DNA from: Palsa-295 sp963781105
GTDB taxonomy: Bacteria; Acidobacteriota; Terriglobia; Acidiferrales; UBA7541
DNA: 64,000 nt
Assembly: GCA_963781105.1 (NCBI GenBank)
Contig: CAWAED010000003.1
Location: forward strand, 992,001-1,056,000
Reading direction: 5' to 3'
The notes beneath the pieces are model-generated. The model was not told the origin of the DNA. It ran no database searches and saw only the letters and a list, made by a program, of their open reading frames with translations. Both the position numbers and the translations under genes were made by a program. Position 1 is the stretch's first letter. Each line of letters starts with the position of its first letter. Below, piece after piece: positions 16,416 to 25,255 of this stretch.

Positions 16416-17792
16416 TCAGTGGCCTGCGCTGACCGCGACGTGCGGCTCTTTTTGCGCTTTCGCCAGAGCCGGTGCGATTTCGGCGAAAGTCACTATATGC
16501 CGGTCAATATCCGCATCGGTGTGCGCCACAGAAATGGTCCATTGCTCGTCCCACCAATATGGCTGGGCCATCACGCCGCGGTTCACCATCGCAAACCAGT
16601 AATGCCGCCATAGCTCGCTATCGACGTTGAGCCAGTCGCGATAATTGCGAATTGGTTTTTCGACGAACATCAGCGAGCCGTTGGAGCCGGCGCCCACGAC
16701 GTAGGCGTTCAAGCCGTTCTTCGAGATTTCCTTATTGTAACCATCGAGCAATTTTTTGTTGAGGCGCGTGACGTGCTGGTACGCGTCTTTGGTAAGGACT
16801 TCGCGGAACGTGGCGATGCCTGCCGCCATTGCGACAGGATTGGTGTTGTACGTGCCGCCGTGGAAAACTTTGTGATCGGAGATCTGGCTCATCACTTCGC
16901 GGCTCGATGCAAACGCCGCGAGCGAAAACCCGCCGCCGATGGATTTCGCCAGGCAAACGATGTCCGGCTTGATAGCGAAATACTCACAGGCGCCGCCGTA
17001 AGCCAGTTTCGCGCCGGTCTTCACTTCGTCGAAAATGAGCAGCGCGCCATTCTTCTTGGTGATTTCGCGAAGCGCCTGGTGATAGCCCTCGTCTGGCATC
17101 AAGATTCCCACGTTCATCATGATCGGTTCGACGATGATCGCGGCAATCTCTCCGGGATATTTCGCGAACAATCGTTCGACGCCGGAAATATCGTTGAATT
17201 GCGCGATCAGAGTGTTCTGCAACGTGCCTTTGGGAATTCCTGCGCCTCCCGGAACGGGGGTAGGCATGCTGGGATCGCCAATTTCGCTGGCTTTGGGTTT
17301 CAACGATACGAGCACAGAATCGTGCAGCCCGTGATAGCCGCCTTCCATTTTGATGATGCGGTCGCGGCCGGTGGCGGCCCGAGCAAGGCGCACGGCATGC
17401 ATGGTGCATTCCGTTCCGCTATTGCTGAAGCGGACCATCTCCACTGGGAAACGCTTACAGATTTCTTCGGCCAGTTCCCATTCAAGATCGTGAGGCATGC
17501 CGAACATCGTGCCGGTAGCGAGTTTGCCTTGGACGGCTTTGATCACCGCGGGATGGCAGTGCCCCGCCATTAGAGCGCCGAAGCACAAATTGAAATCGAG
17601 GTACTCGTTGCCGTCAATATCGTGAATGTGGCCGCCTTTGCCATCACGCACGAAAAGTGGATAAGGATCATAGGCGCGATAATTGCTGGCGACGCCGAGG
17701 GGCAAGCGCGATTCGGCGCGTTTGTGAGCATCTTTCGAGCGCGGAGTGCGCTTTTCGTAGGTTTTGAGTTCCTGTTCGAGTCCTGCGTGCAT
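16416..17792 (-). CDS. Glutamate-1-semialdehyde aminomutase-like class III aminotransferase
   Basis: A 458-residue PLP enzyme related to HemL but clearly distinct from the true hemL at 30.7 kb. It has RFSNSGTECTMHAVRLARAATGR, the G-Y-H-G-L loop, LIFDEVKTG and the PLP lysine in CLAKSIGGG. Its Trp-rich C-terminal part (DWLNVDSELWRHYWFAM, PYWWDEQW) is unlike HemL. Such proteins are usually annotated as aspartate aminotransferase family and act as omega-aminotransferases or mutases. Its setting, between the saccharopine-dehydrogenase-like gene and an amine permease, suggests amine or amino-acid catabolism rather than heme synthesis. ATG at 17792 is preferred because GGAGG precedes it. Confidence 0.82.
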   Translation of the reverse strand: MHAGLEQELKTYEKRTPRSKDAHKRAESRLPLGVASNYRAYDPYPLFVRDGKGGHIHDIDGNEYLDFNLCFGALMAGHCHPAVIKAVQGKLATGTMFGMPHDLEWELAEEICKRFPVEMVRFSNSGTECTMHAVRLARAATGRDRIIKMEGGYHGLHDSVLVSLKPKASEIGDPSMPTPVPGGAGIPKGTLQNTLIAQFNDISGVERLFAKYPGEIAAIIVEPIMMNVGILMPDEGYHQALREITKKNGALLIFDEVKTGAKLAYGGACEYFAIKPDIVCLAKSIGGGFSLAAFASSREVMSQISDHKVFHGGTYNTNPVAMAAGIATFREVLTKDAYQHVTRLNKKLLDGYNKEISKNGLNAYVVGAGSNGSLMFVEKPIRNYRDWLNVDSELWRHYWFAMVNRGVMAQPYWWDEQWTISVAHTDADIDRHIVTFAEIAPALAKAQKEPHVAVSAGH

Positions 17793-17853
17793 AGCATCCT
17801 CCAAATGCTGGTACTGTGGCCGACGCACGGCCCTGAGATTTAATGCTAGAAAC

Positions 17854-19011
17854 TTACGGCTGCAAATTCCAGCGGCGGAACGTGAAGCCGCGTTTTTTCA
17901 ACTCGGTGAAAAACGGCCGCGGTGGCACCACGTTTTCCGGCGCTTGCACGCCGACTCCGGGAATTTCTCCGCGGCCGTGCATCACCGCAGCGATTGCCGC
18001 TGGAAAACCGGTGTCGCGCGCGACAGCGGAAAGCTGCGGTCGCGTGGTGTGGTCAGCCCACATTTCGAGAGCTGACGCGATGCGTTTCTTCCCCGCCCGG
18101 CCAGAGACCACGACGCGCAATGCCTCCACATCCAGCGGCGGTTTGCTTGGAGCTTTCTGCTGCATCAAAGCCAACAACAAAGCGCGGGGAGCCACTCGCG
18201 AGCCATTCACCGGAATCGGATCACGCTGCGTGAATCCCGCGTCAACGAGCGTTCTGACCAAATTCACCAGCTTCGGATCGTAATTAATCTTAAAGAATAC
18301 CTCGCGTACGCCCTTCTTGCGGAAGCTTTCCGCGAGCGTGCCGAGTTCGGAATGAATCGAATGACGCAGCACGATCTTGCCGATGGGCGCCGGAAATGTT
18401 CCAGGTTCCGGTTCGCTGAGCATTTCTTTTTTGACGTAGCGGCCGTTCACGAAGTGGATCGGCGGCATGGTTAGCTCGTCGAGAATCGTGGCAATCGAAA
18501 ACGAGTACGCGATCGGGCTGTCGTAGCGCTGCTCGTCGGCGCCCGCGTTGAATACTTTGATCGAATCCACGCGATCGAACGAATCGGCCAGATCGCGAGC
18601 CATCACATTGGTGATGCCCGGCGCGCCGCCCATCCCCGGAATCGCCAGCTTGCCGATGCGGCGAAAATCGCGGTCGAGCGCGAACTGCTTGCGCGTCATG
18701 TGATAGAGGCCGCCAAGATCGAGATAATGCACGCGAGCGGCGAGTGCAGCGCGCATCACGTCCAAATTCCAATTGTATTGCGTGCAATTGACGACCGCGT
18801 GGGAGCCGTGCAGGAGTTTCGCAAGATGCTTGGTGTCGCGCACGTCCGCAAACGCGGCGCGCGCAATACCATGCCCGAATTTATCAGCGACTTCATGAGC
18901 GCGCCCGCGGTCGAAATCGGCGACGACGATGGACTTCACTTCGCGCGCAACAGCCAAATCATAAACAACCGCGCGCCCCATCAATCCCGCACCTAGCACG
19001 ACAATTTTCAT
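17854..19011 (-). CDS. Saccharopine dehydrogenase-like oxidoreductase
   Basis: A 385-residue NAD(P)-dependent enzyme of the saccharopine/lysine-6-dehydrogenase family. The Rossmann start is KIVVLGAGLMGRAVVYDL with an acidic residue (ADFD) after strand 2. The family loop YLDLGGLYHMTRKQ and the motif IPGMGGAPGITNVMARDLAD follow. Relatives make or break a C-N bond between an amino acid and a semialdehyde (saccharopine, carboxyspermidine) or deaminate lysine to its 6-semialdehyde. With an aldehyde dehydrogenase and two aminotransferases nearby, a role on an amino-aldehyde is plausible. The start is ATG behind GGGAG, and 61 bases separate it from the GSAM-like gene. Confidence 0.82.
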   Translation of the reverse strand: MKIVVLGAGLMGRAVVYDLAVAREVKSIVVADFDRGRAHEVADKFGHGIARAAFADVRDTKHLAKLLHGSHAVVNCTQYNWNLDVMRAALAARVHYLDLGGLYHMTRKQFALDRDFRRIGKLAIPGMGGAPGITNVMARDLADSFDRVDSIKVFNAGADEQRYDSPIAYSFSIATILDELTMPPIHFVNGRYVKKEMLSEPEPGTFPAPIGKIVLRHSIHSELGTLAESFRKKGVREVFFKINYDPKLVNLVRTLVDAGFTQRDPIPVNGSRVAPRALLLALMQQKAPSKPPLDVEALRVVVSGRAGKKRIASALEMWADHTTRPQLSAVARDTGFPAAIAAVMHGRGEIPGVGVQAPENVVPPRPFFTELKKRGFTFRRWNLQP

Positions 19012-19135
19012 TGAACTCCCAGTCGAACGAATCGAGAGAATATCAAGCTAGTTAGATCACGATTCGCGGCTGCATTTCATGCGCCATGCGTGCACACTGG
19101 CCGCGAATACGCACTGGAATTTGCTTCTACGCAAG

Positions 19136-19169
19136 AAAGCGAGGGGTCCGCCGTGCCGGACGCCCTCGC
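19136..19169 (-). terminator. Terminator after the TonB receptor gene
   Basis: On the minus strand GCGAGGG...GTCCG pairs with CGGAC-CCCTCGC, twelve pairs with one bulged base (19139-19150 with 19157-19169), followed by TTTCTT. It sits 20 bases past the receptor stop codon, so the receptor is a transcription unit separate from the saccharopine-dehydrogenase-like gene, at least in part. Confidence 0.8.
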
Positions 19170-19189
19170 TCGCTGCCTTAATACAACGT

Positions 19190-22100
19190 CTAGAACAATA
19201 CTTTCAAAGCGAACTGCATGACGCGCGGCCCTTCGCGGGTGTTCAAGATTTGGCCAAACGTGGAATTGCCATAGTTGCCGTCGGGATTCGCGTATTGAGT
19301 ATGATTCCACGCATTGTAGAACTCGGCGCGAAATTCCGTATTGAAACGCTCGTTTATAGGCGTCTTTTTCGAAATGACCATATCCGTGTTGCTGAGCGGC
19401 GACCCGCAGCACAAGGAGTGAGGCATATTGCCGAAAGCCCCGGGGTTCGGCTCCGATATGTTGTTCGAGAGCAGGTAGAAGCCGCCGTTCTGTTTCGGAT
19501 TCACGAACTCGGGCTTACCCGAGATGTTCGGCGTGTTCGCGTCTTCAAAGAAATAACTGCTTTGGAGTTCGTCGTCATAGGGATCAAAGACGCGAATCGG
19601 GAATCCGCTTTGCCACGCGATGATTGCCGAAGCGCCCCAGCCGTTCAGGGCTTTGCCCTTGAAGCCTTCCAACTTTGGCACCGGGATATCCCACACCGGA
19701 CTAAAGACGAAGCGATGCTTGGCATCCAGGAGTGATACACCGCGCGTGGCGTTGTAATTGAGCGGGTTGAGTTCGTTCTCAAAAGATGCTCCCTGGTCAA
19801 TCGCTTTGCTGAACGTGTAGGAAAATTGGAAAAGCAAGCCATGCGAGTAGCTTTTTTCCAGAGAGACCTGCAAGGCGTTGTAATTCGAATTCGCGATCGT
19901 GTCTTCCGCGAATATGTTGCTGAACACCGGAACGCCGTCAGCTGGACACCCTACGCCATTCGCGCTCAAAGGCTGGCATTGCGGCGAGGAGTAAGGACGA
20001 AGTCCGACGAGAGTCACGCCGTTCGCTCCGACCACCGAGTTTGCCTGCAGGCAATTGCCGCCGCTTCCGGCGTTGTAGGGCAGAACCAAGCCCGTGCAGG
20101 AGGTTAATTTCGTCGGGAAGGGCTGCGTTTGAGGCGTGTATGCCGGAATCACTGTCCCTGGAGTGATGTAATAACTCGAGTCGGAACTGAAGGTACTGCA
20201 CGTCGTCGGCGAACCACCATTGGCAGAAAGAACGTTGTTGGGATTCGCGTTGGCGATGGCGGCGATCTCCAGGCAAGAGTCAGCGTTCCCGAAATTCAGG
20301 TCGTGCGAAGCTAGGAGATGGTGAGACTGGGTTCCCACATATCCGATGCGGAACAATATATCCTTCGTGATCTGGCGCTCGATCGTCAGGTTGTATTGTT
20401 CGGAATACTGCGATTTCAGATGCGGCTGGAATTCGCCGAAGAGCAACGCAGGGCGGAACGACGACCAGTCGACGCATCCCGGCGGCCCAGATGGATCGTA
20501 GGCGCAAGGAGTCTTCGGTGTCTGATTGATCACGCCCTGAAACGGATTTGGCGCATTTCCGCCGGACTGATACTCGAAGGGCAGGTTGAACAACGTGTCC
20601 GAAAGCGCGGCGCTGCCGCCAAAGGGCGGCTCCGCACTGAACTGTTCCAGAACCAGCTGCTCGATCGGATTGTAAAAAATCCCGAAGCCCGCGCGAATGC
20701 TCAGCTTTCCAGGACCTCCCGCGATCTTACCCAAGATGCCTTCTGTCCAATTGGGGGCCCAGGCGATCCCGATGCGTGGAGCGAAGGCTTTGTAATAGGT
20801 AGAGGTCAAGCCGCGCGGGACGCCCTTGTCGCCAGGAAATACCAAGCCCGTGGGAAAAACGGAGTTAGCCGGTCCGGTGGGACTGCAATCCGTACTGCCG
20901 TATGTCGCAATCAAAAACTGGCTGGAGATGTTGTTCGGATTGAGGTCGCATGGATATTGCGTCGTGATCTGTCCGGGCCGGAAAGTTTGCAGACGGTTGC
21001 CTTTGTCGTAAAACGGCGTGTTGAGCTCCCAACGAAGCCCGTAATTCAGGGTCAGGTTGGGCTTCAGCTTGAAACTGTCCTGCGCGAAGAGGGCGACCGA
21101 AGTATTCCGATCATTCTCACCTTGCGCGGCACCCTGCGAATACGTGGTGGGAACACCCAAGAAATAATTTGGGTAGGCAGGGAAGCTACCGTCCGACGCA
21201 ATTTCGTTTTCGGGACCGCTGTTGGCGAAGTTATACAGACCGTTGATGTTGTAAAACAGAAATTGATTGAATTGAGAACGCCTGATCTCGCCACCGAACT
21301 TAAAGGTATGTCGCCCGGTAATCTTCGTGTAATTGTCCGTCCACTGGAACGTATTGCCCGCCTGTGGCAGTTCTCCTTCGGAGTTATTGCCGATGGCGAA
21401 ACCGCCGCTCACGGCTATAAATGGAACACCTTCATGACCGGGTAGGTCCGTAGTGATTCCACCGGAGGGATTGCCGGGATCGGCGAAGCAATTCGCGGGG
21501 GGAACCCCCGATCCGCAAGCCTCGTGGACGCTCGCCAAAATATTGACCGGATGATTCAGCTTCTCCTGACCTTCCCGGTAGTAATTGAAGCGGAATTCGT
21601 TGACGGCGCTGGAGCCCAAAGTCCACGTGTGGGAGAGATTGATTTGCTGGTTGCGGGTCGCTGTAAGGGCGCCGAAGTCCGGAACAGTAGAGCCGGCAGC
21701 CTGGAAATTTGAGTAGGCGTTGGTTAGACCATCGTCGTTGAAATAGTAGTACGCCGAGAATTGCTGAGTGCTCGTGATCTTGTGGTCGAGACGGATCGTG
21801 AACTGGTCCGAGCGTTCGTGATTGTTCGATATCGGGAAAATTGTCCCCGTTCCGAAAGGCGCTACGTAGTTGTTGTAGAGAGCGACGGCAGTCGGATCGA
21901 AACATTGAGTCGGGATCAGATTGTTTGGGAAAATCGCCGAGTAGGATTGGCCCACCGCACCTGTCACTCCGACAACCGGCACATGCGCTGCCAGCTGCTC
22001 GGCGCTCGCGGCAGAATTACAGGTCGTTCCGTTGGTGCTCCCGGTAGTGCGCGCGCCCAGAATGTTGGCAAAGTTTTGGTCAGTCAACATCCCGCCAAAT

Positions 22101-23134
22101 GTTTGTGCCGGCGTCGGCGCCTGGGATTCAGAAAAATCCCCGCCAACCTCCTGCGCGCTAGGCAAGAACACGGTTCCGGAACTGGAAGTTACGCCTTGAA
22201 CGTTACGCAAGCCTTCGTACGAACCGAAAATGAATGTTTTGTCCTTTTTAATCGGCCCTCCGATGGTGGCGCCGAATTGATTCTGCTTGTAGTCAGGATT
22301 GATGGGAGGCAGTGAGCCCGTCGGATTTGGCTGCGCCGTGTTGAGAACGTTGTTGCGGATGAATTCGTAGAAGTCCCCGTGAATTTGATTCGTGCCGGAC
22401 TTGGTGACCACGTTGACCACCGAGCCGGAATTCCGGCCGTATTCCGCATCAAAGGTATTGGTGATGACGCGAAATTCCTCGATGGCATCAGGAGAAGGCT
22501 GGACGCCGGGTGAATTCACGAAGATATCGTTGGAGTCCCCGCCGTTAACCATATAGTTGTTCGAACGGCCACGGCCGCCATTAACGGAGACGACGCCCGG
22601 ATTGTCACTGCCGTAAAAAAGGTCCGCGCCGAGTTGCGACTGCACTCCGGGCTGGAGCTGGAGTAGTTGGAACGCGTTGCGCGTGCTGAGCGGAAGCTCG
22701 CGGATGGATTGATCGGTCAAAACGCCGCCGAGTTGACTGCTGGTGGTTTCGACCTGGACCGCGTTGGCTTCGACTGTGACAGTTTGGTTCCCAGCACCCA
22801 GCTGCAACGTCACAGTGATGAAATTGACGTGACCGATGGAAACGATAACGTTCTTGGCGATGAACTTCTTGAAGCCTTGGGCGTCGGCGCTGACGTCATA
22901 GCTGCCTACAGCGAGTTCAGGGATGTCAAAGGCCCCATCCTTGTCCGAAGTTACGCCGCGCGTGGTATCCGTGCCGATTAGCGTCGCAGTGACCATGGCG
23001 CCGGGCACCACCGCACCGGATGGATCGTTGACTGTGCCGCGAATTTCACCATTGGTCTGTCCCCAGGCGGAAGCGCATCCAAACAGGCCTACCAACACCA
23101 ATAGATACACCCTGAACCGTCCCATCGCCCTCAT
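19190..23134 (-). CDS. TonB-dependent receptor, Oar-like with carboxypeptidase-regulatory domain
   Basis: A 1314-residue outer-membrane receptor. It begins with a signal peptide (YLLVLVGLFGCASAWGQ), then a carboxypeptidase-regulatory beta-sandwich (about 24-110, GEIRGTVNDPSGAVVPGA). The plug follows, with the family phrase RELPLSTRNAFQLLQLQPGV and SGTNQIHGDFYEFIRN. The rest is a large beta-barrel ending in phenylalanine (FALKVLF), as outer-membrane barrels do. Acidobacteria carry many such receptors for plant- or cell-derived oligomers. I chose the ATG at 23134 because AAAGGAG precedes it; an upstream in-frame start is less likely. It diverges from the regulator and ABC importer, suggesting that it brings their substrate across the outer membrane. 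Confidence 0.92.
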   Translation of the reverse strand: MRAMGRFRVYLLVLVGLFGCASAWGQTNGEIRGTVNDPSGAVVPGAMVTATLIGTDTTRGVTSDKDGAFDIPELAVGSYDVSADAQGFKKFIAKNVIVSIGHVNFITVTLQLGAGNQTVTVEANAVQVETTSSQLGGVLTDQSIRELPLSTRNAFQLLQLQPGVQSQLGADLFYGSDNPGVVSVNGGRGRSNNYMVNGGDSNDIFVNSPGVQPSPDAIEEFRVITNTFDAEYGRNSGSVVNVVTKSGTNQIHGDFYEFIRNNVLNTAQPNPTGSLPPINPDYKQNQFGATIGGPIKKDKTFIFGSYEGLRNVQGVTSSSGTVFLPSAQEVGGDFSESQAPTPAQTFGGMLTDQNFANILGARTTGSTNGTTCNSAASAEQLAAHVPVVGVTGAVGQSYSAIFPNNLIPTQCFDPTAVALYNNYVAPFGTGTIFPISNNHERSDQFTIRLDHKITSTQQFSAYYYFNDDGLTNAYSNFQAAGSTVPDFGALTATRNQQINLSHTWTLGSSAVNEFRFNYYREGQEKLNHPVNILASVHEACGSGVPPANCFADPGNPSGGITTDLPGHEGVPFIAVSGGFAIGNNSEGELPQAGNTFQWTDNYTKITGRHTFKFGGEIRRSQFNQFLFYNINGLYNFANSGPENEIASDGSFPAYPNYFLGVPTTYSQGAAQGENDRNTSVALFAQDSFKLKPNLTLNYGLRWELNTPFYDKGNRLQTFRPGQITTQYPCDLNPNNISSQFLIATYGSTDCSPTGPANSVFPTGLVFPGDKGVPRGLTSTYYKAFAPRIGIAWAPNWTEGILGKIAGGPGKLSIRAGFGIFYNPIEQLVLEQFSAEPPFGGSAALSDTLFNLPFEYQSGGNAPNPFQGVINQTPKTPCAYDPSGPPGCVDWSSFRPALLFGEFQPHLKSQYSEQYNLTIERQITKDILFRIGYVGTQSHHLLASHDLNFGNADSCLEIAAIANANPNNVLSANGGSPTTCSTFSSDSSYYITPGTVIPAYTPQTQPFPTKLTSCTGLVLPYNAGSGGNCLQANSVVGANGVTLVGLRPYSSPQCQPLSANGVGCPADGVPVFSNIFAEDTIANSNYNALQVSLEKSYSHGLLFQFSYTFSKAIDQGASFENELNPLNYNATRGVSLLDAKHRFVFSPVWDIPVPKLEGFKGKALNGWGASAIIAWQSGFPIRVFDPYDDELQSSYFFEDANTPNISGKPEFVNPKQNGGFYLLSNNISEPNPGAFGNMPHSLCCGSPLSNTDMVISKKTPINERFNTEFRAEFYNAWNHTQYANPDGNYGNSTFGQILNTREGPRVMQFALKVLF

Positions 23135-23194
23135 CGCCGCTCCTTTGGGAAAAGCTGCCGCCCCCATCCCCCCCGCGCAGCTTAAGTTTTTCGG

Positions 23195-23224
23195 TTGCAG
23201 CCCGCGAAAAAACCTTACTATAAT
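23195..23224 (+). promoter_or_regulatory. Promoter for the regulator-potDABC-oxidase arm
   Basis: TTGCAG (23195-23200), 18-base spacer, TATAAT (23219-23224), 48 bases before the regulator start. It is a good sigma-70 type match. The slightly long spacer is of the kind MerR-type activators can correct, although their usual spacing is 19-20. Confidence 0.65.
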
Positions 23225-23230
23225 CCGCGA

Positions 23231-23259
23231 ACGTTAGAAGAAGGCCCGAAGGTTGTCAA
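23231..23259 (-). promoter_or_regulatory. Possible promoter for the TonB receptor
   Basis: On the minus strand TTGACA (23259-23254) is followed after 17 bases by TAACGT (23236-23231). The -35 is perfect and the -10 poor. It lies inside the leader of the divergent regulator gene. A protein bound between 23195 and 23259 could therefore control both arms. The direct repeat GAAGG-CCC-GAAGG at 23240-23252 is a possible binding element. Confidence 0.45.
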
Positions 23260-23271
23260 GGGGAAACTGAA

Positions 23272-24102
23272 TTGCCGAACACGCGGAAGCGCTCCACGAA
23301 GAGCGAGCCGTCGCACGGATACTTGCGCATCAGCGATGTAGCGCAGATGGTCGGCGTTTCGGCTTCGATTCTACGAACGTGGGAGACTTTGGGATTGGTG
23401 TCCCCACAACGCACACGCAGCAAGTACCGGCTATACACTCACAGCGATGTGCGCATCCTGAAGCGCGCGCAATTTCTGCGGAGCGCGCGCGGACTGAACG
23501 CTCCGGCGATCGTGCACCTGCTGAAAAAAGAGGGTGTTCTCACTTCCGCAAACCAGCGGCCCAAAGCCAGCCCGGTGGGAGCACGTTTGCGGCGCATGCG
23601 TTTGCGCAAAGGATATTCGCTTTCGCAAGTGGCGCGCGCGGCAGGAGTTTCCGTGGGATTTCTCAGCGCGCTCGAACGTGAACAGATGACGGCGTCGGTC
23701 GCGACTTTGCGGCGACTGGCGCGGTTCTACCGGATTAATATTTTGGCGCTCTTTAATCCCTCCGACGCGAATCCCGGCCGCGTGAAGCCGACCGATCGTA
23801 AGGTGCTTGATGCAGGTCCTGGCGTACGCATGGAATTGCTGGCGTGGGGAAACACTTTGATGGAACCGCATTTGTTTCGGATCGCGCCTTCGGCCGGGAG
23901 CGGAGCGTCTTATGCGCACGACGGCGAGGAGTTTCTTTACATCTTGAAGGGCAAACTCGAGATTTCCCTGCCGAACGGCGAGTTACAGCTGCTCGAAGAA
24001 GGCGACAGCTTTTATTTTGAGAGCACCAACGAGCATCATTGGAAGAATCCAGGAAAGACGGAAACGTTGGTGCTGTGGATCAATACACCTCCTACTTTTT
24101 GA
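23272..24102 (+). CDS. MerR-XRE-cupin fusion transcription regulator
   Basis: A 276-residue regulator with three modules. A MerR-type winged helix comes first (about 17-90: YLRISDVAQMVGVSASILRT, then LVSPQRTRSKYRLYT). An XRE helix-turn-helix follows (about 103-157: LRRMRLRKGYSLSQVARAAG). A C-terminal cupin completes it (about 198-272: HDGEEFLYILKGKLEISL, EGDSFYFESTNEHHW). XRE-cupin proteins such as PuuR repress amine-degradation genes, and the cupin probably binds the small-molecule signal. Carrying two DNA-binding heads on one chain is uncommon. The start is TTG behind AAGGGGA. It is the first gene of the arm containing the ABC importer and is the obvious local regulator. Confidence 0.88.
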   Translation: MPNTRKRSTKSEPSHGYLRISDVAQMVGVSASILRTWETLGLVSPQRTRSKYRLYTHSDVRILKRAQFLRSARGLNAPAIVHLLKKEGVLTSANQRPKASPVGARLRRMRLRKGYSLSQVARAAGVSVGFLSALEREQMTASVATLRRLARFYRINILALFNPSDANPGRVKPTDRKVLDAGPGVRMELLAWGNTLMEPHLFRIAPSAGSGASYAHDGEEFLYILKGKLEISLPNGELQLLEEGDSFYFESTNEHHWKNPGKTETLVLWINTPPTF

Positions 24103-24172
24103 ATCGCGTTCGGGATTGCGTCTGATGGCAGCACGTGCAAGAAATGATTGTCGGCAATTTTGGAGTCACACG

Positions 24173-25255
24173 ATGACGGGAGCAAAACGCGCGACGCGGC
24201 GATTACTCTGGGTCGCGTTTGCGATCGCGCTGGTGATTGCCGCGTTTGGCTGTGCGAAGAAGACACCCACGCTGAGCCTGTTGGTATGGGAAGGATATGC
24301 TGATCCTTCTTACGTGCGCAATTTTGAGGAAACGCACCACTGCAAGGTCAGTGCGTCTTACATGGGCTCGAGCGACGAACTGGAGGCGAAACTGCACGGA
24401 GGAAGCGCGAGCAACTACGACGTGATTTCTCCTTCGAGCGACGTAGCCACGATGATTGCGGCTTCCGGATTGGCCGCTCCGCTCGATCTTTCCAAGCTGC
24501 CCTCTTATCCACAACTTTCGGAGCGGCTGCGTTCGATGCCCTTGGTACGCGTGAACGGAAATGTCTACGGCGTGCCATTCACGTGGGGCCCGAATCCCCT
24601 GCTTTATGACACGACTTATTTTCCGAAGGCGCCGGATAGCTGGTCGGCGCTTTGGGATCCCAAGTTGAAAGGGAAAATTTCCGCGTGGGATGAGCTTTCG
24701 ACGATTTATATGGCCGCGCAGGTGCTTGGATACGACGAGCCCGATCCCGACCACATCTACAATCTCAGCGACGAAGAACTGGAAAACGTCCGCAAGAAAT
24801 TGCTCGAGCTGAAACCGAATATCCGGAAGTTCTGGTCCACGGGCGGCGAGTTGACCAATCTTTTCGAGAACCACGAAGTCGTCGCAGCGATGGGCTGGCC
24901 GTTAATGACCAACCAGCTGCGTAAAGCCGGTTTCCCGATCGCGGAAACGATTCCGAAGGAAAACACGACCGGGTGGATTGATCATTTGATGATCACGTCC
25001 GCAAGCGAGCACAAGGAACTCGCAACAGAATTTCTGGAATACATGATCGAGCCGAAAACGCAGAAGATGGTGACCGAGGTTACGGGTTACGACCCCGCGA
25101 ATCCGCGCGCAGCGGAATCAATGACCGACGAGCAGAAGAAATCGCTGCATCTGGACGACGTGAACGACTACATGAAGCGCATTTATTTCTGGCAACAAGT
25201 GCCGCGTCGCGAAAAGTACAACGAGATATGGAATGAAGTGAAGGCCGCGCAGTGA
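24173..25255 (+). CDS. potD: Polyamine-type ABC transporter substrate-binding lipoprotein
   Basis: The periplasmic solute receptor of the importer, 360 residues. It has a lipoprotein signal (LLWVAFAIALVIAAFGC, lipidated C27) and a PotD/PotF-type type-II binding fold: LSLLVWEGYADPSYVRNFEE at the start, VPFTWGPNPLLYDTTYF in the middle and AMGWPLMTNQLRKAGF in the second lobe. Trp/Tyr/Asp residues of this kind line polyamine pockets, but I cannot assign ligand residues with certainty. ATG at 24173 has TGGAG eight bases upstream and gives the correct signal peptide. The stop overlaps the start of the ATPase gene by four bases (GTGA). Confidence 0.87.
   Translation: MTGAKRATRRLLWVAFAIALVIAAFGCAKKTPTLSLLVWEGYADPSYVRNFEETHHCKVSASYMGSSDELEAKLHGGSASNYDVISPSSDVATMIAASGLAAPLDLSKLPSYPQLSERLRSMPLVRVNGNVYGVPFTWGPNPLLYDTTYFPKAPDSWSALWDPKLKGKISAWDELSTIYMAAQVLGYDEPDPDHIYNLSDEELENVRKKLLELKPNIRKFWSTGGELTNLFENHEVVAAMGWPLMTNQLRKAGFPIAETIPKENTTGWIDHLMITSASEHKELATEFLEYMIEPKTQKMVTEVTGYDPANPRAAESMTDEQKKSLHLDDVNDYMKRIYFWQQVPRREKYNEIWNEVKAAQ

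Noticed and set aside
17900..19011. Carboxynorspermidine synthase for the saccharopine-dehydrogenase-like gene
   Set aside because: The family is related and the polyamine setting is tempting, but the phrases are equally close to lysine-6-dehydrogenase and no decarboxylase partner is next to it; left as a general family call.
20318..21445. Plus-strand frame of 375 residues opposite the TonB receptor
   Set aside because: Antisense shadow of the beta-barrel; no recognisable domain.
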